64,000 bases of DNA. Origin: Haloarcula taiwanensis (GTDB lineage: Archaea; Halobacteriota; Halobacteria; Halobacteriales; Haloarculaceae). Location of the stretch: assembly GCA_002844335.1 (NCBI GenBank), contig CP019154.1, positions 682,001 to 746,000 on the forward strand, given 5' to 3'. The notes under the pieces are model-generated. The model was not told the DNA's origin, made no database searches, and was given only the letters and a program-made list of their open reading frames with translations. This document shows, piece after piece, positions 33,251 to 45,071 of the stretch. The position numbers and the translations under genes were made by a program. How positions within the stretch are numbered: the first letter of the stretch is position 1; each line of letters begins with the position of its first letter.

Positions 33251-34465
33251 ATGACCGACACCGTCGACGAGGTCGATATGCCGTACGACGATGACGCGTC
33301 TCAGCAACAGAAGATCGAGGCGCTGCAGGAGCGGCTAGAGGTGCTCGAATCGCAGAACGAGGAGATGCGCGACAAACTGCTGGACGCGAACGCGGAGAAC
33401 AACAAGTACCAGCAGAAGCTCGAACGGCTCACACACGAGAACAAGAAGCTCAAACAGTCACCGCTGTTCGTCGCGACCGTTCAGGAACTCTCCAGCGATG
33501 GCGTGATTATCAAACAGCACGGCAACAATCAAGAGGCCCTGACAGAGGTCACTGACGAGATGCGGGAGGAACTGGAACCCGACGACCGCGTCGCCGTCAA
33601 CAACTCCCTCTCTATCGTCAAGCAACTGGACGACGAGACCGACGTTCGCGCCCGCGTGATGCAGGTCGACCAGTCGCCGGACGTGACCTTCGCCGACATC
33701 GGCGGCATCGAAGAGCAGATGGAGGAGGTCCGCGAGACCGTCGAGATGCCGCTGAAGAGCCCTGAGATGTTCGAAGACGTGGGTATCGACCCGCCGAGCG
33801 GTGTTCTGCTGCACGGCCCGCCCGGCACCGGGAAGACGATGCTGGCGAAAGCGGTCGCCAACGAGACCGACGCCACCTTCATCAAGATGGCCGGCTCCGA
33901 ACTGGTCCACAAGTTCATCGGCGAGGGCGCGAAGCTCGTCCGGGACCTGTTCGAACTGGCCCGGCAGGAGGAGCCCGCCGTCGTCTTCATCGACGAGATA
34001 GACGCTATCGCGGCCAAGCGGACGGAGTCGAAGACCTCCGGCGACGCCGAGGTCCAGCGGACGATGATGCAACTGCTCTCGGAGATGGACGGCTTCGACG
34101 ACCGCGGCGACATCCGCATCATCGCGGCAACGAACCGCTTCGATATGCTCGACCGCGCCATCCTCCGCCCCGGTCGCTTCGACCGTCTCATCGAAGTCCC
34201 GAACCCCGACCTCGAAGGTCGCAAACAGATTTTCCAGATCCACACTCGCAGCATGAATGTCTCCGACGACGTGGACTTCGAGGCACTGGCCGAAGAGATA
34301 ACGGACGCCTCCGGTGCTGACGTGAAAGCCATATGTACCGAGGCTGGGATGTTCGCCATCCGCGACGACCGGACCGAGGTCACCATGGCGGACTTCCACG
34401 ACGCCTGGGAGAAGATTCAGCAGGAGGAGACCGACGACGAGGACGTCTCCCGGACGTTCGCCTGA
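33251..34465 (+). CDS. pan: Proteasome-activating nucleotidase PAN
   Basis: 404 residues, AAA+ ATPase of the 19S-base type. The N-terminal coiled coil is about 15-70, followed by an OB domain, then Walker A GPPGTGKT (about 189-196), Walker B VVFIDEID, sensor AATNRFD and the arginine-finger region RPGRFDR. It unfolds substrates and opens the 20S proteasome gate. The last three residues are T-F-A, not the hydrophobic-Tyr-any (HbYX) gate-opening motif; Phe may replace Tyr. The ATG at 33251 is natural. Divergent from the flavoprotein gene by 155 bases. Confidence 0.96.
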   Translation: MTDTVDEVDMPYDDDASQQQKIEALQERLEVLESQNEEMRDKLLDANAENNKYQQKLERLTHENKKLKQSPLFVATVQELSSDGVIIKQHGNNQEALTEVTDEMREELEPDDRVAVNNSLSIVKQLDDETDVRARVMQVDQSPDVTFADIGGIEEQMEEVRETVEMPLKSPEMFEDVGIDPPSGVLLHGPPGTGKTMLAKAVANETDATFIKMAGSELVHKFIGEGAKLVRDLFELARQEEPAVVFIDEIDAIAAKRTESKTSGDAEVQRTMMQLLSEMDGFDDRGDIRIIAATNRFDMLDRAILRPGRFDRLIEVPNPDLEGRKQIFQIHTRSMNVSDDVDFEALAEEITDASGADVKAICTEAGMFAIRDDRTEVTMADFHDAWEKIQQEETDDEDVSRTFA

Positions 34466-34592
34466 TTTCGGCAGCGTTTCCATCCGGTTCTCCACGCTTT
34501 TGTAGGTCTGTAGTCACCGCTGTGACGCGCAACTGCGCTGTCGTCTCGCCCGTTTCAGAACACAGTTACCACTCCGGTCCTGACCTGCTAGT

Positions 34593-35174
34593 ATGGCCGT
34601 CGCAGATACACTCCAGTCGCGTGCCCGCGCTCGTCCGCGGCTCGTCACCGCCGTCGTCTCGGTCGTTGGCTACACGCTCGTGTTCGGCGCGTTCGGTGGC
34701 GTATTACCCCTCCCCGAGCTCTCGAACGGCATCGTCATCCTGCTTGGCGACGCAATCGCCGTCGTCAACAGCGTCGCGCTGCTGGCAATCGTCGCCGGCG
34801 TCTACTTCATCAAGAACGACCAGGTCCAGAAACACCGCGCGGCGATGCTGACGGCGTTTACCCTCATCATGGTGTTCCTGACGCTGTACATCCTCAAGGT
34901 CGGTGGCGGCTTCGAGAAGGAAATCGTCGCCGAAGGGTTCGTCTGGACGGCGTACATCGTGATGCTGGCTATCCACATCCTGCTGTCCGCGGTGTCCGTG
35001 CCGGTCGTCGTCCACGCGGTCGTCCTCGGGCTGACCCACTCCCCGGCGGAACTCAGGGAGACGGTCCATGCTCGTGTGGGCCGCATCGCCGTCTCCGCCT
35101 GGGGGCTGAGCCTGTTCCTCGGGCTCGTGACCTACGTGATGTTGAACCACATCTACGGCTGGGTGCCCCGGTAG
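34593..35174 (+). CDS. DUF420-family membrane protein
   Basis: 193 residues and five to six transmembrane helices. The features of DUF420 (COG2322, related to CtaM-type heme-copper oxidase assembly) are FIKNDQVQKHRAAMLTA near residue 73 and HILLSAVSVPVVVHAV in mid-protein, with histidines positioned to bind heme or copper. Probable role: oxidase biogenesis, by family only. It is separate from pan by 127 bases and from the HD gene by 63 bases. Confidence 0.83.
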   Translation: MAVADTLQSRARARPRLVTAVVSVVGYTLVFGAFGGVLPLPELSNGIVILLGDAIAVVNSVALLAIVAGVYFIKNDQVQKHRAAMLTAFTLIMVFLTLYILKVGGGFEKEIVAEGFVWTAYIVMLAIHILLSAVSVPVVVHAVVLGLTHSPAELRETVHARVGRIAVSAWGLSLFLGLVTYVMLNHIYGWVPR

Positions 35175-35237
35175 GCGACCCCGCGCCGCCCGTGCGGTGG
35201 CGAACGATTTTGCCGGCCGCCGTCGTAGACTACGGCG

Positions 35238-36461
35238 ATGACCACAATCAAGGACAGCGTCCACGACCACATCGAGGTCCAGGGCGTCGCGGCGGCGCTG
35301 CTCGACATGCCGCCGGTCCAGCGGCTCAGACACATCTCACAGCTCGGCACCGTGACGCTCGTCTACCCCTCGGCGAACCACACCAGATTCGAGCACTCGC
35401 TGGGGGTCTATCACCTGGCCGACCGGGCGCTGTCCCACCTCGGCATCGAGGGCCAGCAGGCCGAACGGGTCCGCGCCGCGGCCCTGCTCCACGACGTGGG
35501 GCACTCGCCGTACAGCCACAACGTCGAGGCGCTCATCCACCGCCGGACGGGCAAGTACCACGACGACGTGGACGAACTCCTCGGCGACGGCCCGGTCGCG
35601 CGGGTGCTGTCCGAACACGGGCTCAACCCCGACCGCGTCGCCGGCCTAGTCGCAGGGGAGGGCGAACTGGGCCAGCTCGTCTCCGGCGAACTGGACGTCG
35701 ACCGGATGGATTATCTGGTCCGTGACGCCCACCACACCGGCGTCCCCTACGGCACTATCGACCACGAGCGGCTGGTCCGGGAACTGAGCTTCGTCGACGG
35801 CGAACTCGTCTTGGACGAGGGGAACGTCCAGACGGCCGAATCGCTCCTGCTCGCGCGGGCGCTGATGAACCCGACCGTCTACCAGCACCACGTTGCCCGC
35901 ATCGCCAAGTCGATGCTGCGCCGCGGAACCGAGGAACTGCTCGCCGCGACCGACACGACCGCTAAGACGCTGCGCCGGTGGGACGACAACGACCTGCTCG
36001 TGGCGCTGCGACAGTGCGACGCAACGGCGGCCTACGCCCGGCGGCTGAGCCAGCGGGACCTGTACAAACGCGCCGTCTGGGCGGAGTGGCAGGCCGTGCC
36101 CGAGGAGGTTCTGACGGCCGACCACGAGGCGGTCGGCGCGATGGAACGGGCCATCGCCGACGAGGCGAACGTCGACAGCGACGCCGTTATCCTCGATATC
36201 CCGCCGGAGCCGTCGATGACCGAGTCGAGCAGCCGCGTCCTCGTCAACGGCGAAGTCCGCCGGCTCGGCGAGCAGTCGACGCTTGTCAACGCCATCCGCG
36301 CCGCCCAGCGCGACCAGTGGCGGCTCGGTGTCTACGCGCCAGAGGGCGAAAGCGAGCGGGTCGGCGCGGCGGCCATCCGCGAACTGGGACTGGACCTCGA
36401 CGGGGCCAGGGTCCGGGACGTGCGGCCCGGCTTCCACGCGACCCTCGATGAGTTTAACTGA
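35238..36461 (+). CDS. HD-domain phosphohydrolase
   Basis: 407 residues. The metal-binding residues of the HD superfamily are in place: H53 (RFEHSLG), H85-D86 (LLHDVGHSPYSH) and Asp in LDVDRMDYLV (about 153-158). This is the arrangement of the SAMHD1-like/deoxyguanosinetriphosphatase-related group, so a nucleotide or phosphate ester is the likely substrate. A C-terminal helical domain of about 200 residues follows. The downstream amidohydrolase begins 21 bases later, so they may share an mRNA. Confidence 0.87.
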   Translation: MTTIKDSVHDHIEVQGVAAALLDMPPVQRLRHISQLGTVTLVYPSANHTRFEHSLGVYHLADRALSHLGIEGQQAERVRAAALLHDVGHSPYSHNVEALIHRRTGKYHDDVDELLGDGPVARVLSEHGLNPDRVAGLVAGEGELGQLVSGELDVDRMDYLVRDAHHTGVPYGTIDHERLVRELSFVDGELVLDEGNVQTAESLLLARALMNPTVYQHHVARIAKSMLRRGTEELLAATDTTAKTLRRWDDNDLLVALRQCDATAAYARRLSQRDLYKRAVWAEWQAVPEEVLTADHEAVGAMERAIADEANVDSDAVILDIPPEPSMTESSSRVLVNGEVRRLGEQSTLVNAIRAAQRDQWRLGVYAPEGESERVGAAAIRELGLDLDGARVRDVRPGFHATLDEFN

Positions 36462-36482
36462 GAGAGCGGGCGAACAGGGAAC

Positions 36483-37508
36483 ATGATTGTTGAAGGGACG
36501 ATTCTGACGGGACGGTCGTTCGAGGCCGTCGAGGGCCGCGTCGTCGTCGAGGACGGCGAGATAGCCGCCATCGAGGAGACGGCGGTCGACAGCGACGACA
36601 TCGTGGTGCCGTCGTTCGTCAACGCCCACACCCACATCGGCGACTCGATTGCGAAGGAGGCCGGCGAGGGGCTCTCGCTCGAAGAACTGGTCGCGCCGCC
36701 GGACGGTCTGAAACACCGGCTGCTCCGGGATGCCGACCGGGACGAACTGGTGGCCGCGATGGCGCGGTCGCTGTCGTTCATGCAACAGGCCGGGACCGGC
36801 GCGTTCGTCGAGTTCCGCGAGGGCGGCGTCGAAGGCGTCGAGGCCATCCGGGACGCGCTGGCGGACGCGTCCCTAGAGAGCGTGATTCTCGGCCGCGAGA
36901 CGACCGACGCGATGGAACTGGCCGACGGGTTCGGCGCGAGCGGGGCCAACGACAGCGAGTTCGGGGCGGAGCGCCGCGCCACCCGCGAGGCCGGGAAACT
37001 GTTCGGCATCCACGCCGGCGAGGTCGACAGCTCCGATATCAATCCCGCGCTTGACCTTGACCCGGACTTTCTCGTCCACATGGTCCACGCCGAACCGCTG
37101 CACCTCCAGCGGGTTGCCGACAGCGAAATCCCGGTCGTCGTCTGCCCGCGGTCGAACGTCGTCACCGACGTGGGCCGCCCGCCAATCGAGGAACTAGCCG
37201 ACCGGACGACCGTCGCGCTCGGGACGGACAACGTCATGCTCAACAGCCCGTCGATGTTCCGCGAGATGGAGTTTACCGCGAAACTGTATGACCTCTCGGC
37301 CCGCGAGGTGCTGCGGATGGCGACAGTCAACGGGGCCGAGATCGCGGGTCTCGGCGGCGGACTCGTCGAGCCCGGCCACCCGGCGCGCCTGCTCGTCCTC
37401 GACGGCGACTCCGACAACCTCTCCGGGGCACGAAACCCCGTTCGGGCGGTCGTTCGTCGGGCAGGGTTGGCCGATGTCCGACGAGTCGTCCATCCGACGA
37501 CGGACTAA
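36483..37508 (+). CDS. Amidohydrolase-family enzyme
   Basis: 341 residues. The metal ligands of the amidohydrolase superfamily are visible: H49-x-H51 (NAHTHIG), later HAGE and HMVHAE histidines, and Asp in GTDNVML. The N- and C-terminal beta segments form the composite domain. It resembles the cytosine deaminase/chlorohydrolase group, and therefore probably deaminates or hydrolyses a nucleobase-like ring, but the substrate is not evident. It follows the HD gene by 21 bases, hinting at a nucleotide-related operon. Confidence 0.87.
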   Translation: MIVEGTILTGRSFEAVEGRVVVEDGEIAAIEETAVDSDDIVVPSFVNAHTHIGDSIAKEAGEGLSLEELVAPPDGLKHRLLRDADRDELVAAMARSLSFMQQAGTGAFVEFREGGVEGVEAIRDALADASLESVILGRETTDAMELADGFGASGANDSEFGAERRATREAGKLFGIHAGEVDSSDINPALDLDPDFLVHMVHAEPLHLQRVADSEIPVVVCPRSNVVTDVGRPPIEELADRTTVALGTDNVMLNSPSMFREMEFTAKLYDLSAREVLRMATVNGAEIAGLGGGLVEPGHPARLLVLDGDSDNLSGARNPVRAVVRRAGLADVRRVVHPTTD

Positions 37509-37541
37509 TTCTTATCACTGCGGAAATAGTATGTACGGGCA

Positions 37542-38000
37542 ATGCCCTCCACCACTGACCGCGCCCTGAGCACACCGCTGAAGATACTCCTGTACGGGCT
37601 GCTAGGGCTTGTCTCGTTCCTCGTTGTTATCGCAGCTGTGAGGTTTGCGTTCGGGCTGTTCTTCGGTCTCATCGGTCTCGTTCTGGGACTGCTCTCGCTG
37701 GCCGCCACCATCGGGGTTCTGGCGGCTATCGGCTATGCTGTATACTGGGCCGCGTCGACCGTCTTCAGTCAGGACGAGGCGACGGCGTCGGCGACTGACG
37801 CGTCACGAACGCAGGCCGCACACGCAACAGATGCGGCCAGTGCCAGCGAGATAGACCCCGTCGAGCGGCTCTCAGAGCGCTACGCCAACGGGGAAATATC
37901 CGAAGCCGAACTCGAGCGACGGCTCGAACAGGCTCTCGACGAGCCGTCGCTGGACGGCTCCGGGGCAACAGAGGCCGAGCGGAACCGAGAGTTGAACTGA
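37542..38000 (+). CDS. SHOCT-domain membrane protein
   Basis: 152 residues. Two hydrophobic helices (about 13-34 and 36-70) are followed by an Ala/Thr-rich linker, and a C-terminal SHOCT motif (about 104-128, DPVERLSERYANGEISEAEL). SHOCT segments are short oligomerisation or protein-interaction motifs at the ends of membrane proteins. The function is unknown. It lies between the amidohydrolase and a USP gene. Confidence 0.8.
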   Translation: MPSTTDRALSTPLKILLYGLLGLVSFLVVIAAVRFAFGLFFGLIGLVLGLLSLAATIGVLAAIGYAVYWAASTVFSQDEATASATDASRTQAAHATDAASASEIDPVERLSERYANGEISEAELERRLEQALDEPSLDGSGATEAERNRELN

Positions 38001-38040
38001 GCCAGCGTCTGTTCGGCTGTTGTGTGCTACCTGTTACCAA

Positions 38041-38047
38041 ACTATAT
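38041..38047 (+). promoter_or_regulatory. TATA-like box for the USP gene at 38073
   Basis: ACTATAT is about 28 bases upstream of the ATG, giving a leaderless transcript. Confidence 0.5.
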
Positions 38048-38072
38048 CTGTTCAGCCAGTCAACAGTACAGT

Positions 38073-38552
38073 ATGTACGACAGGATACTGGTGCCAACGG
38101 ACGGGTCGCCGGGGACACGGGCGGTGCTCACACACGCTGAAACGCTTGCAACAACTCACGACAGCGAGATTCACGCGCTGTACGTCGTTGATACCGGCCG
38201 ATTTTCGACGCTCCCGAACGAGCCGACGTGGGAGAGTGTCACCGACTCGCTCCATCGCGAGGGCGAGATGGCGCTGGACATGGTGAAGCGTCTCGTTGCC
38301 GACGATTTGACTGTCACACGGGCCACGGCCGAGGGAAGCCCGAGTCGAGAAATCGTCGACTACGCGAGCCAGAACGACTGCGACCTCATCGTAATGGGGA
38401 CCCACGGACGCGGCGGTATCGACCGCCTGCTACTGGGGAGCGTCGCCGAACGGGTCGTCCGGTCAGCCCACGTCCCCGTTGTCACTGTTCCGGTAGAGAC
38501 GACGACGCAAGATGTCTCGGAAGACGAGCAGCCTGCCGGCGTCCCACAGTGA
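38073..38552 (+). CDS. Universal stress protein (UspA family)
   Basis: 159 residues. First strand [14 protein letters not shown] and the ATP loop [15 protein letters not shown] are intact, so ATP binding is likely. The ATG at 38073 is selected because the fold starts there and a TATA-like box lies at about -28; the upstream open frame is not conserved. It converges on birA, with 20 bases between the stops. Confidence 0.92.
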   Translation: MYDRILVPTDGSPGTRAVLTHAETLATTHDSEIHALYVVDTGRFSTLPNEPTWESVTDSLHREGEMALDMVKRLVADDLTVTRATAEGSPSREIVDYASQNDCDLIVMGTHGRGGIDRLLLGSVAERVVRSAHVPVVTVPVETTTQDVSEDEQPAGVPQ

Positions 38553-38572
38553 CGCGTCTTTCGCCGTCGCGC

Positions 38573-39520
38573 TCACTCCGTAATCGGGCGGAGGTGTTCA
38601 CAGTCGCCCGCGGAAACGATTTCTGTCCCAGAGTCTGTCTCGATGACGAGCGCACCCGGAAACTGGATGTCTACAGCTTCACCCTCGATGGTGCCACCCG
38701 GCGTCTCGACCCGGACCTGTTTGCCCAGCGTCGTGGCGGACTCCCGCCACGCCTCGACGACGTTCGCCGGGTCCTGTCGGAGCGTGTCGAACTCCTCCAG
38801 CAGCCGCTGGGTGAACAGCCGTCTGTCGACCGGATCGCCTCGCTCAGCGAGCAGGCTCGTCGGCTCCGCCTCTGCGGGCAAGTCCGCCGGATCGACGTTC
38901 GCGTTGACGCCGATGCCGACGACGACCCACGAGACTCGGTCGGCCTCACCTTCCATCTCGGTGAGGATGCCGACCAGTTTCCGCTCCGCGTCGCCGTGGC
39001 GGACCAGCACGTCGTTGGGCCACTTGATGCTTGCCTCGACCCCGGCCTCGCGTGCCGCCCGGGTCACCGCGACAGCGGCCGCGAGCGTGAACACCGGCGC
39101 GTGGGCCATCGGCACGTCGGGTCGGAACAGCACCGAGAGCCAGACCCCGCCGCTGGGCGAGTGCCAGTCGCGGTCGAGCCGTCCCCGGCCGCCGGTCTGT
39201 TCGTCGGCCAGAACGACGGTGTCTGACGCCCCATCTGCCGCACGGTCACGAGCGCGTGCGTTCGTGCTCGGAATGCTGTCGTGGTACTCGACAGAAAACG
39301 GTGCGTCCAGGCCGTACTCGACCGCGCTCGCCCCGAACTCCGGCACCGAATCGAGGGTGTAGCCCGCGTCGCTGCTCCCGATTTCGAACCCCTCCTCGCG
39401 GAGGGCTTCAACGTGTTTCCAGACCGCAGAGCGGGAGATGTCCAGTTCGTCGGCGAGGGCCGGCCCCGAGACGGGGCCGTCCGCCAGCGCATCGAGTACC
39501 CGATGACGTGTTTCGTTCAT
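38573..39520 (-). CDS. birA: Biotin-protein ligase with N-terminal HTH (BirA-type)
   Basis: 315 residues. An N-terminal helix-turn-helix (about 1-60, ADELDISRSAVWKHVEAL) allows DNA binding; the ligase domain carries GRGRLDRDW (biotin-AMP loop) and KWPNDV. It makes biotinyl-AMP and biotinylates the carrier domain of the carboxylase encoded next door. The HTH suggests that it also represses biotin genes, as in E. coli. It is followed, 63 bases downstream of the pccA stop, in the same orientation as the carboxylase genes. Confidence 0.94.
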   Translation of the reverse strand: MNETRHRVLDALADGPVSGPALADELDISRSAVWKHVEALREEGFEIGSSDAGYTLDSVPEFGASAVEYGLDAPFSVEYHDSIPSTNARARDRAADGASDTVVLADEQTGGRGRLDRDWHSPSGGVWLSVLFRPDVPMAHAPVFTLAAAVAVTRAAREAGVEASIKWPNDVLVRHGDAERKLVGILTEMEGEADRVSWVVVGIGVNANVDPADLPAEAEPTSLLAERGDPVDRRLFTQRLLEEFDTLRQDPANVVEAWRESATTLGKQVRVETPGGTIEGEAVDIQFPGALVIETDSGTEIVSAGDCEHLRPITE

Positions 39521-39583
39521 AGGTGGGGCTTCGACCGGCCGGAATAAAAGGCGTCTGCAGAGCGCGACGGTCAGTCCACTGGC

Positions 39584-41428
<1,845 letters not shown>

Positions 41429-41568
41429 ACGCCCTCATACTGAGAGTCGGCCCATAAAACTATGCGCAGATAGCGGCCAATCTTACACATATAATCATGT
41501 TAGTATGGAACATGGCCACAAACCCGTTCAGGGCGTCGTCAAATAACTGACGGACGGACTGACCACCA

Positions 41569-41874
41569 TTAGAACCGCTCGGCGCGGCCGGCGGCACTCC
41601 AGGGGTCAGTCGGCGCGTCCGAGCGGACTCGAACGGACCGTTTCTGCGTGGCTTCCACGCGCCCGGAGAACGACCACTGCTTGCCGTCCCAGGAGTCGCC
41701 GTCGTCTGCCGCTGCAGCCGCCGCGGCCGCTGCCGCCGCGCGCTGGCGGTCGGTGAGGTGTGCGCCGATAGCAACGGCGATCGCAGCCGCCTCGTCCGTC
41801 GACGCGTCGTCGAGCTGTGCAGCGATTTCCGCGACAAGTTCGGCGTCGACCGCCGAGTCAGTGTCTGCCGCCAT
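41569..41874 (-). CDS. pccX: Small acyl-CoA carboxylase subunit (PccX / epsilon-like)
   Basis: 101 residues. The C-terminal part ([18 protein letters not shown]) resembles the small PccX subunit described for Haloferax mediterranei propionyl-CoA carboxylase and the bacterial AccE epsilon subunit. The middle contains an uninterrupted run of 11 alanines preceded by DRQR, so the N-terminal half is a flexible or helical spacer. It sits between pccB and pccA. ATG at 41874 lies 3 bases after the pccB stop; a GTG at 41880 is an alternative. Probably needed for holoenzyme assembly. Confidence 0.78.
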   Translation of the reverse strand: MAADTDSAVDAELVAEIAAQLDDASTDEAAAIAVAIGAHLTDRQRAAAAAAAAAAADDGDSWDGKQWSFSGRVEATQKRSVRVRSDAPTDPWSAAGRAERF

Positions 41875-41876
41875 CG

Positions 41877-43427
41877 TCACAGTGGGATGTTGCCGTGCTT
41901 GCGGTCGGGCTGGTCCTTGCGTTTCCCCCGCAGGAGGTCCAGGTCGTCGATGAGCCGCGGGCGGGTCTCCTGCGGTTCGATGACGTCGTCGACGAAGCCG
42001 CGCTTGGCCGCCGTGTAGGGGTTCGCGAAGGCGTCGCGGTACTCGTCGATGAGTTGCTGGCGGCGGGCTTCCACGTCGTCGGCGTCTTCGAGTTCGTCGT
42101 CGTAGAGGACGTTCACCGCGCCCTGTGGCCCCATCACGGCGATTTCGGCGGTCGGCCAGGCGTAGTTCATGTCCGCGCCGATGTGCTTCGACGCCATCAC
42201 GTCGTAGGCCCCGCCGTACGCCTTCCGCGTGATGACGGTCACCAGCGGGACGGTGGCCTCGGAGTAGGCGTACAGGAGCTTCGCGCCGTGGTTGATGATG
42301 GCGTTGGTCTCCTGGTCCTTGCCGGGCATGAACCCGGGCACGTCGACGAACGTGAGAATCGGGATGTTGAACGCGTCACAGAAGCGGACGAAGCGCGCGC
42401 CCTTCCGCGAGGCGTCGATGTCGAGCGTGCCGGCGTTGACCCGCGGCTGGTTGCCGACGACGCCGACGCTGTGGCCGTCCATGCGGGCGAAGCCGATGAC
42501 GATGTTGCGCGCGAAGTCCTCGGCGACCTCGAAGAAGGAGTCCTCGTCGACGATGCGCCCGACCACGTCCGTCATGTCGTAGGGCTTCTGTGGCGCATCA
42601 GGAACGGCCGTCTTCAGCCCCTCGTCCCGGCGCTCGGGGTCGTCCCAGGGCTCGACGCGGGGCGGGTCCTCGACGTTGTTCTGTGGCAGGAACGAGAGCA
42701 GGTAGCGGATGTCGTCCATCGCGTCCTTCTCGTCGGCGGCCGTGAAGTGGGCCACCCCGGACTCGGAGGCGTGGGTCTTCGCGCCGCCGAGTTCGTCGAA
42801 GCCGACCTCCTCGCCGGTCACCGTCTCGATGACGTCCGGCCCGGTGATGAACATGTGGCTGGTCTCCTCGACCATGTAGACGAAGTCCGTGATGGAGGGG
42901 GAGTACACCGCGCCGCCGGCACACGGCCCCATGATGGCCGAAATCTGCGGGACGACACCGCTGGCTTGCTGATTGCGGTGGAAGATGTCGGCGTAGCCCG
43001 CCAGCGAGTCGATGCCCTCCTGAATCCGCGCGCCGGCGGAGTCGTTCAGGCCGATGATGGGCGCGCCTGTCTCGATGGCCTTGTCCATCACCTTACAGAC
43101 CTTCTGTGCGAAGGCCTCGCCCAGCGAGCCCCCGAAGACGGTGAAGTCGTGGGCGAAGACGTACACCTGTCGACCGTCGACCTTGCCGTAGCCGACGACG
43201 ACGCCGTCTCCCGGTACTTTCTTGTCGGCCATGTCGAAGTTCGTCGAGCGGTGTTCACGGAGCGAGTCGATTTCCACGAAGGTGTCGTCGTCGAGGAAGT
43301 AGTCGATGCGCTCACGCGCGGTGAGTTTCCCGCGGTCGTGTTGGGCCTCGATTCGTTCTTCGCCACCGCCCCGCTTGGCCTCGGCTTTTCGTTCTCGAAG
43401 GTCCTCGACACGGTCGTCGTGGCTCAC
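41877..43427 (-). CDS. pccB: Acyl-CoA carboxylase, carboxyltransferase subunit
   Basis: 516 residues. Two crotonase-like carboxyltransferase domains: N-terminal [13 protein letters not shown] and oxyanion [11 protein letters not shown], then C-terminal [14 protein letters not shown] and [13 protein letters not shown]. It transfers CO2 from biotin to propionyl-CoA (or acetyl-CoA). The start is a GTG at 43427 ([14 protein letters not shown] matches the family start; no in-frame ATG precedes it). It is divergent from the glycosylase gene and precedes pccX with its stop 2 bases before that ATG. Confidence 0.95.
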   Translation of the reverse strand: MSHDDRVEDLRERKAEAKRGGGEERIEAQHDRGKLTARERIDYFLDDDTFVEIDSLREHRSTNFDMADKKVPGDGVVVGYGKVDGRQVYVFAHDFTVFGGSLGEAFAQKVCKVMDKAIETGAPIIGLNDSAGARIQEGIDSLAGYADIFHRNQQASGVVPQISAIMGPCAGGAVYSPSITDFVYMVEETSHMFITGPDVIETVTGEEVGFDELGGAKTHASESGVAHFTAADEKDAMDDIRYLLSFLPQNNVEDPPRVEPWDDPERRDEGLKTAVPDAPQKPYDMTDVVGRIVDEDSFFEVAEDFARNIVIGFARMDGHSVGVVGNQPRVNAGTLDIDASRKGARFVRFCDAFNIPILTFVDVPGFMPGKDQETNAIINHGAKLLYAYSEATVPLVTVITRKAYGGAYDVMASKHIGADMNYAWPTAEIAVMGPQGAVNVLYDDELEDADDVEARRQQLIDEYRDAFANPYTAAKRGFVDDVIEPQETRPRLIDDLDLLRGKRKDQPDRKHGNIPL

Positions 43428-43520
43428 GCCACATCACTTCTCCCGGACCGGAGCATATCCGACTCCTTGCGGGCATCCGAGAAAAGCGTTATCAAACTTA
43501 ACCATTATTTCCCGTATTCG

Positions 43521-44192
43521 GTGGCCGAAACCGGCGGAGTTTTGAGCGGCGACCTGCTGCTATCGCGCGTGAAGAACGTCACGGCCCGCCAGCACAACCC
43601 CTTCGGCTTCGACGCCCCGTGTGAGCCGTTTGTACCGGGGTACGGCGATGCCAATGCCCACTTCCACGTCATCGGCGACCACCCCGGCGTCCACGGTGGC
43701 GAAACGTCCGGCATCCCCTTTACCGACAATCCCGCGGGCGAACGTCTCCAGCGGGCGCTCGTCGAGGCCGGACTGCTCGCCGAAGTCGGCACTCCGCCGA
43801 CCGTCGAGAAGACGTACCTGTCGTATCTGTATATGTGCGGCGGCGAGCCGCCGACGGACGCTGACTACGAGGCCCAGGAACCGCTGTTCGACACGGAACT
43901 TCGGGCTATCACCGCGCACGTGCTCCTGCCCGTCGGCGAGCGCGCCACGCGGCACGTGTTCGCCAACACGACCTCGGAGCCGACCAAGCCGATAGACATG
44001 GACGCCCGCCACGCCACGGAAGTCCCCGGGAGCGGCTGGCTCGTCGTCCCCATCAAGGAGCCGGCGGAGTGGACCGACGACGACGAGACCGCCCTCGTCG
44101 ACGCACTGACGGCGCTGCTGAAGACCGACTATCGCCGCGAGGCGGACCTCGGGCGGTTCCTGCCGAACGACGACCCGTATCTGGTCCGGTAG
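43521..44192 (+). CDS. Uracil-DNA glycosylase superfamily protein (GTG start)
   Basis: 223 residues. FHVIGDHPGVHGG followed by SGIPFTDNPAG matches the motif 1 region of UDG families 4/5 (GxxPG..G..F..) and the overall fold. The second catalytic HPS-type motif is not obvious. It would excise uracil or a related base from DNA. The start is GTG at 43521; no in-frame ATG lies nearby, and a much longer open frame running back to 41817 is antisense to pccB and not coding. The 93-base divergent gap to pccB is AT-rich. Confidence 0.72.
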   Translation: MAETGGVLSGDLLLSRVKNVTARQHNPFGFDAPCEPFVPGYGDANAHFHVIGDHPGVHGGETSGIPFTDNPAGERLQRALVEAGLLAEVGTPPTVEKTYLSYLYMCGGEPPTDADYEAQEPLFDTELRAITAHVLLPVGERATRHVFANTTSEPTKPIDMDARHATEVPGSGWLVVPIKEPAEWTDDDETALVDALTALLKTDYRREADLGRFLPNDDPYLVR

Positions 44193-44237
44193 CGACTCGA
44201 CTGATTCTCACACGGCTCTGACAACCAGAAACAGTAG

Positions 44238-45029
44238 CTACAGCGACCACTCGTCCGAGAGCGGCTCCGCGGACGCCCAGTACGTGTCGAACGTCTCGAT
44301 CGCCCACTCGCGGACGGCCGGCGCGGTCGTATCGACTGACGCCTGTAGCACGCCGTTGTCGTCCCGCAACAGCAGATGCACAACGTCGTCGGCGATCATC
44401 ACCGCGAGTGGCACACCGTCGTTTCGTACCCGGACCGACGCGTTCGGTTCGGAACGCAGCGATTCGAACCGACTCCGGAGCCGGTCGTCTGCTGCCAGTG
44501 CGTCTATGGCGCTGGGCGAGAACACGCCCGAGAACCGCTGTTCGCCGGCGGTGGCTCGATCCTGAACGACTCGGATCGCCTGGTCATTGAACGCATGGGA
44601 GAACGTCCGGACCTCCTCGGCGTCCCGAAGCAGGTCAAGGAGTCGCTGGACCGGCGCGTTCGGGCGCGTCTGGCTCGGGACAGTTATCGTCGCGTCGGCC
44701 AGGTGTTGCAGGTCGAAGTCCATCGCATCGGTGGGCAGATACTGGACGATGTCGCGCAGTCGCTGCTCGGTTTCGAGGCTGTCGAGCAGGTCGGTGAACC
44801 CGTCAGCGACGATGCGCCCCGTCGCCGTGGCGACGTACTCGCCCCCCGTTCGGCGGATCCACGACCGGTCCTCGAAGTCCGCGATGATACGCCCGAGCGT
44901 CGCCTGCGACGCGCCGGTTTCGGTCGCGAGCTCCCCGCGCGAGTGGGGTTCCGCCGCCAGGAGCCGCAAGACCTCGACCCGGTTCGACGAGAGCGCGAGG
45001 AACTCGATCTCTTCGAGCGCCGATTCCAT
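44238..45029 (-). CDS. Winged-helix transcriptional regulator (FilR1-middle-domain type)
   Basis: 263 residues. N-terminal ArsR/TrmB-like winged helix (about 8-75; SRGELATETGASQATLGRII is the recognition region) and a C-terminal domain of about 150 residues resembling the middle domain of methanogen FilR1 regulators (RTFSHAFNDQAIRVV region), which may bind a ligand. It is divergent from a DMT transporter gene. Palindromes at 45072-45093 in the shared promoter region are candidate operators, so it probably controls that transporter and itself. Confidence 0.82.
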   Translation of the reverse strand: MESALEEIEFLALSSNRVEVLRLLAAEPHSRGELATETGASQATLGRIIADFEDRSWIRRTGGEYVATATGRIVADGFTDLLDSLETEQRLRDIVQYLPTDAMDFDLQHLADATITVPSQTRPNAPVQRLLDLLRDAEEVRTFSHAFNDQAIRVVQDRATAGEQRFSGVFSPSAIDALAADDRLRSRFESLRSEPNASVRVRNDGVPLAVMIADDVVHLLLRDDNGVLQASVDTTAPAVREWAIETFDTYWASAEPLSDEWSL

Positions 45030-45071
45030 ACCGCCGCGTTGGGGGTTCCGTCCTAAAGCGCTTTCGCACTA

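Noticed and set aside
33458..34495. 345-codon minus-strand open frame across PAN
   Set aside because: Antisense to a conserved AAA+ ATPase; no motifs of its own.
41817..43520. Very long plus-strand open frame upstream of the UDG start
   Set aside because: Antisense to pccX and pccB, high-GC codon shadow with no family similarity; only the part after the GTG at 43521 looks like a protein.
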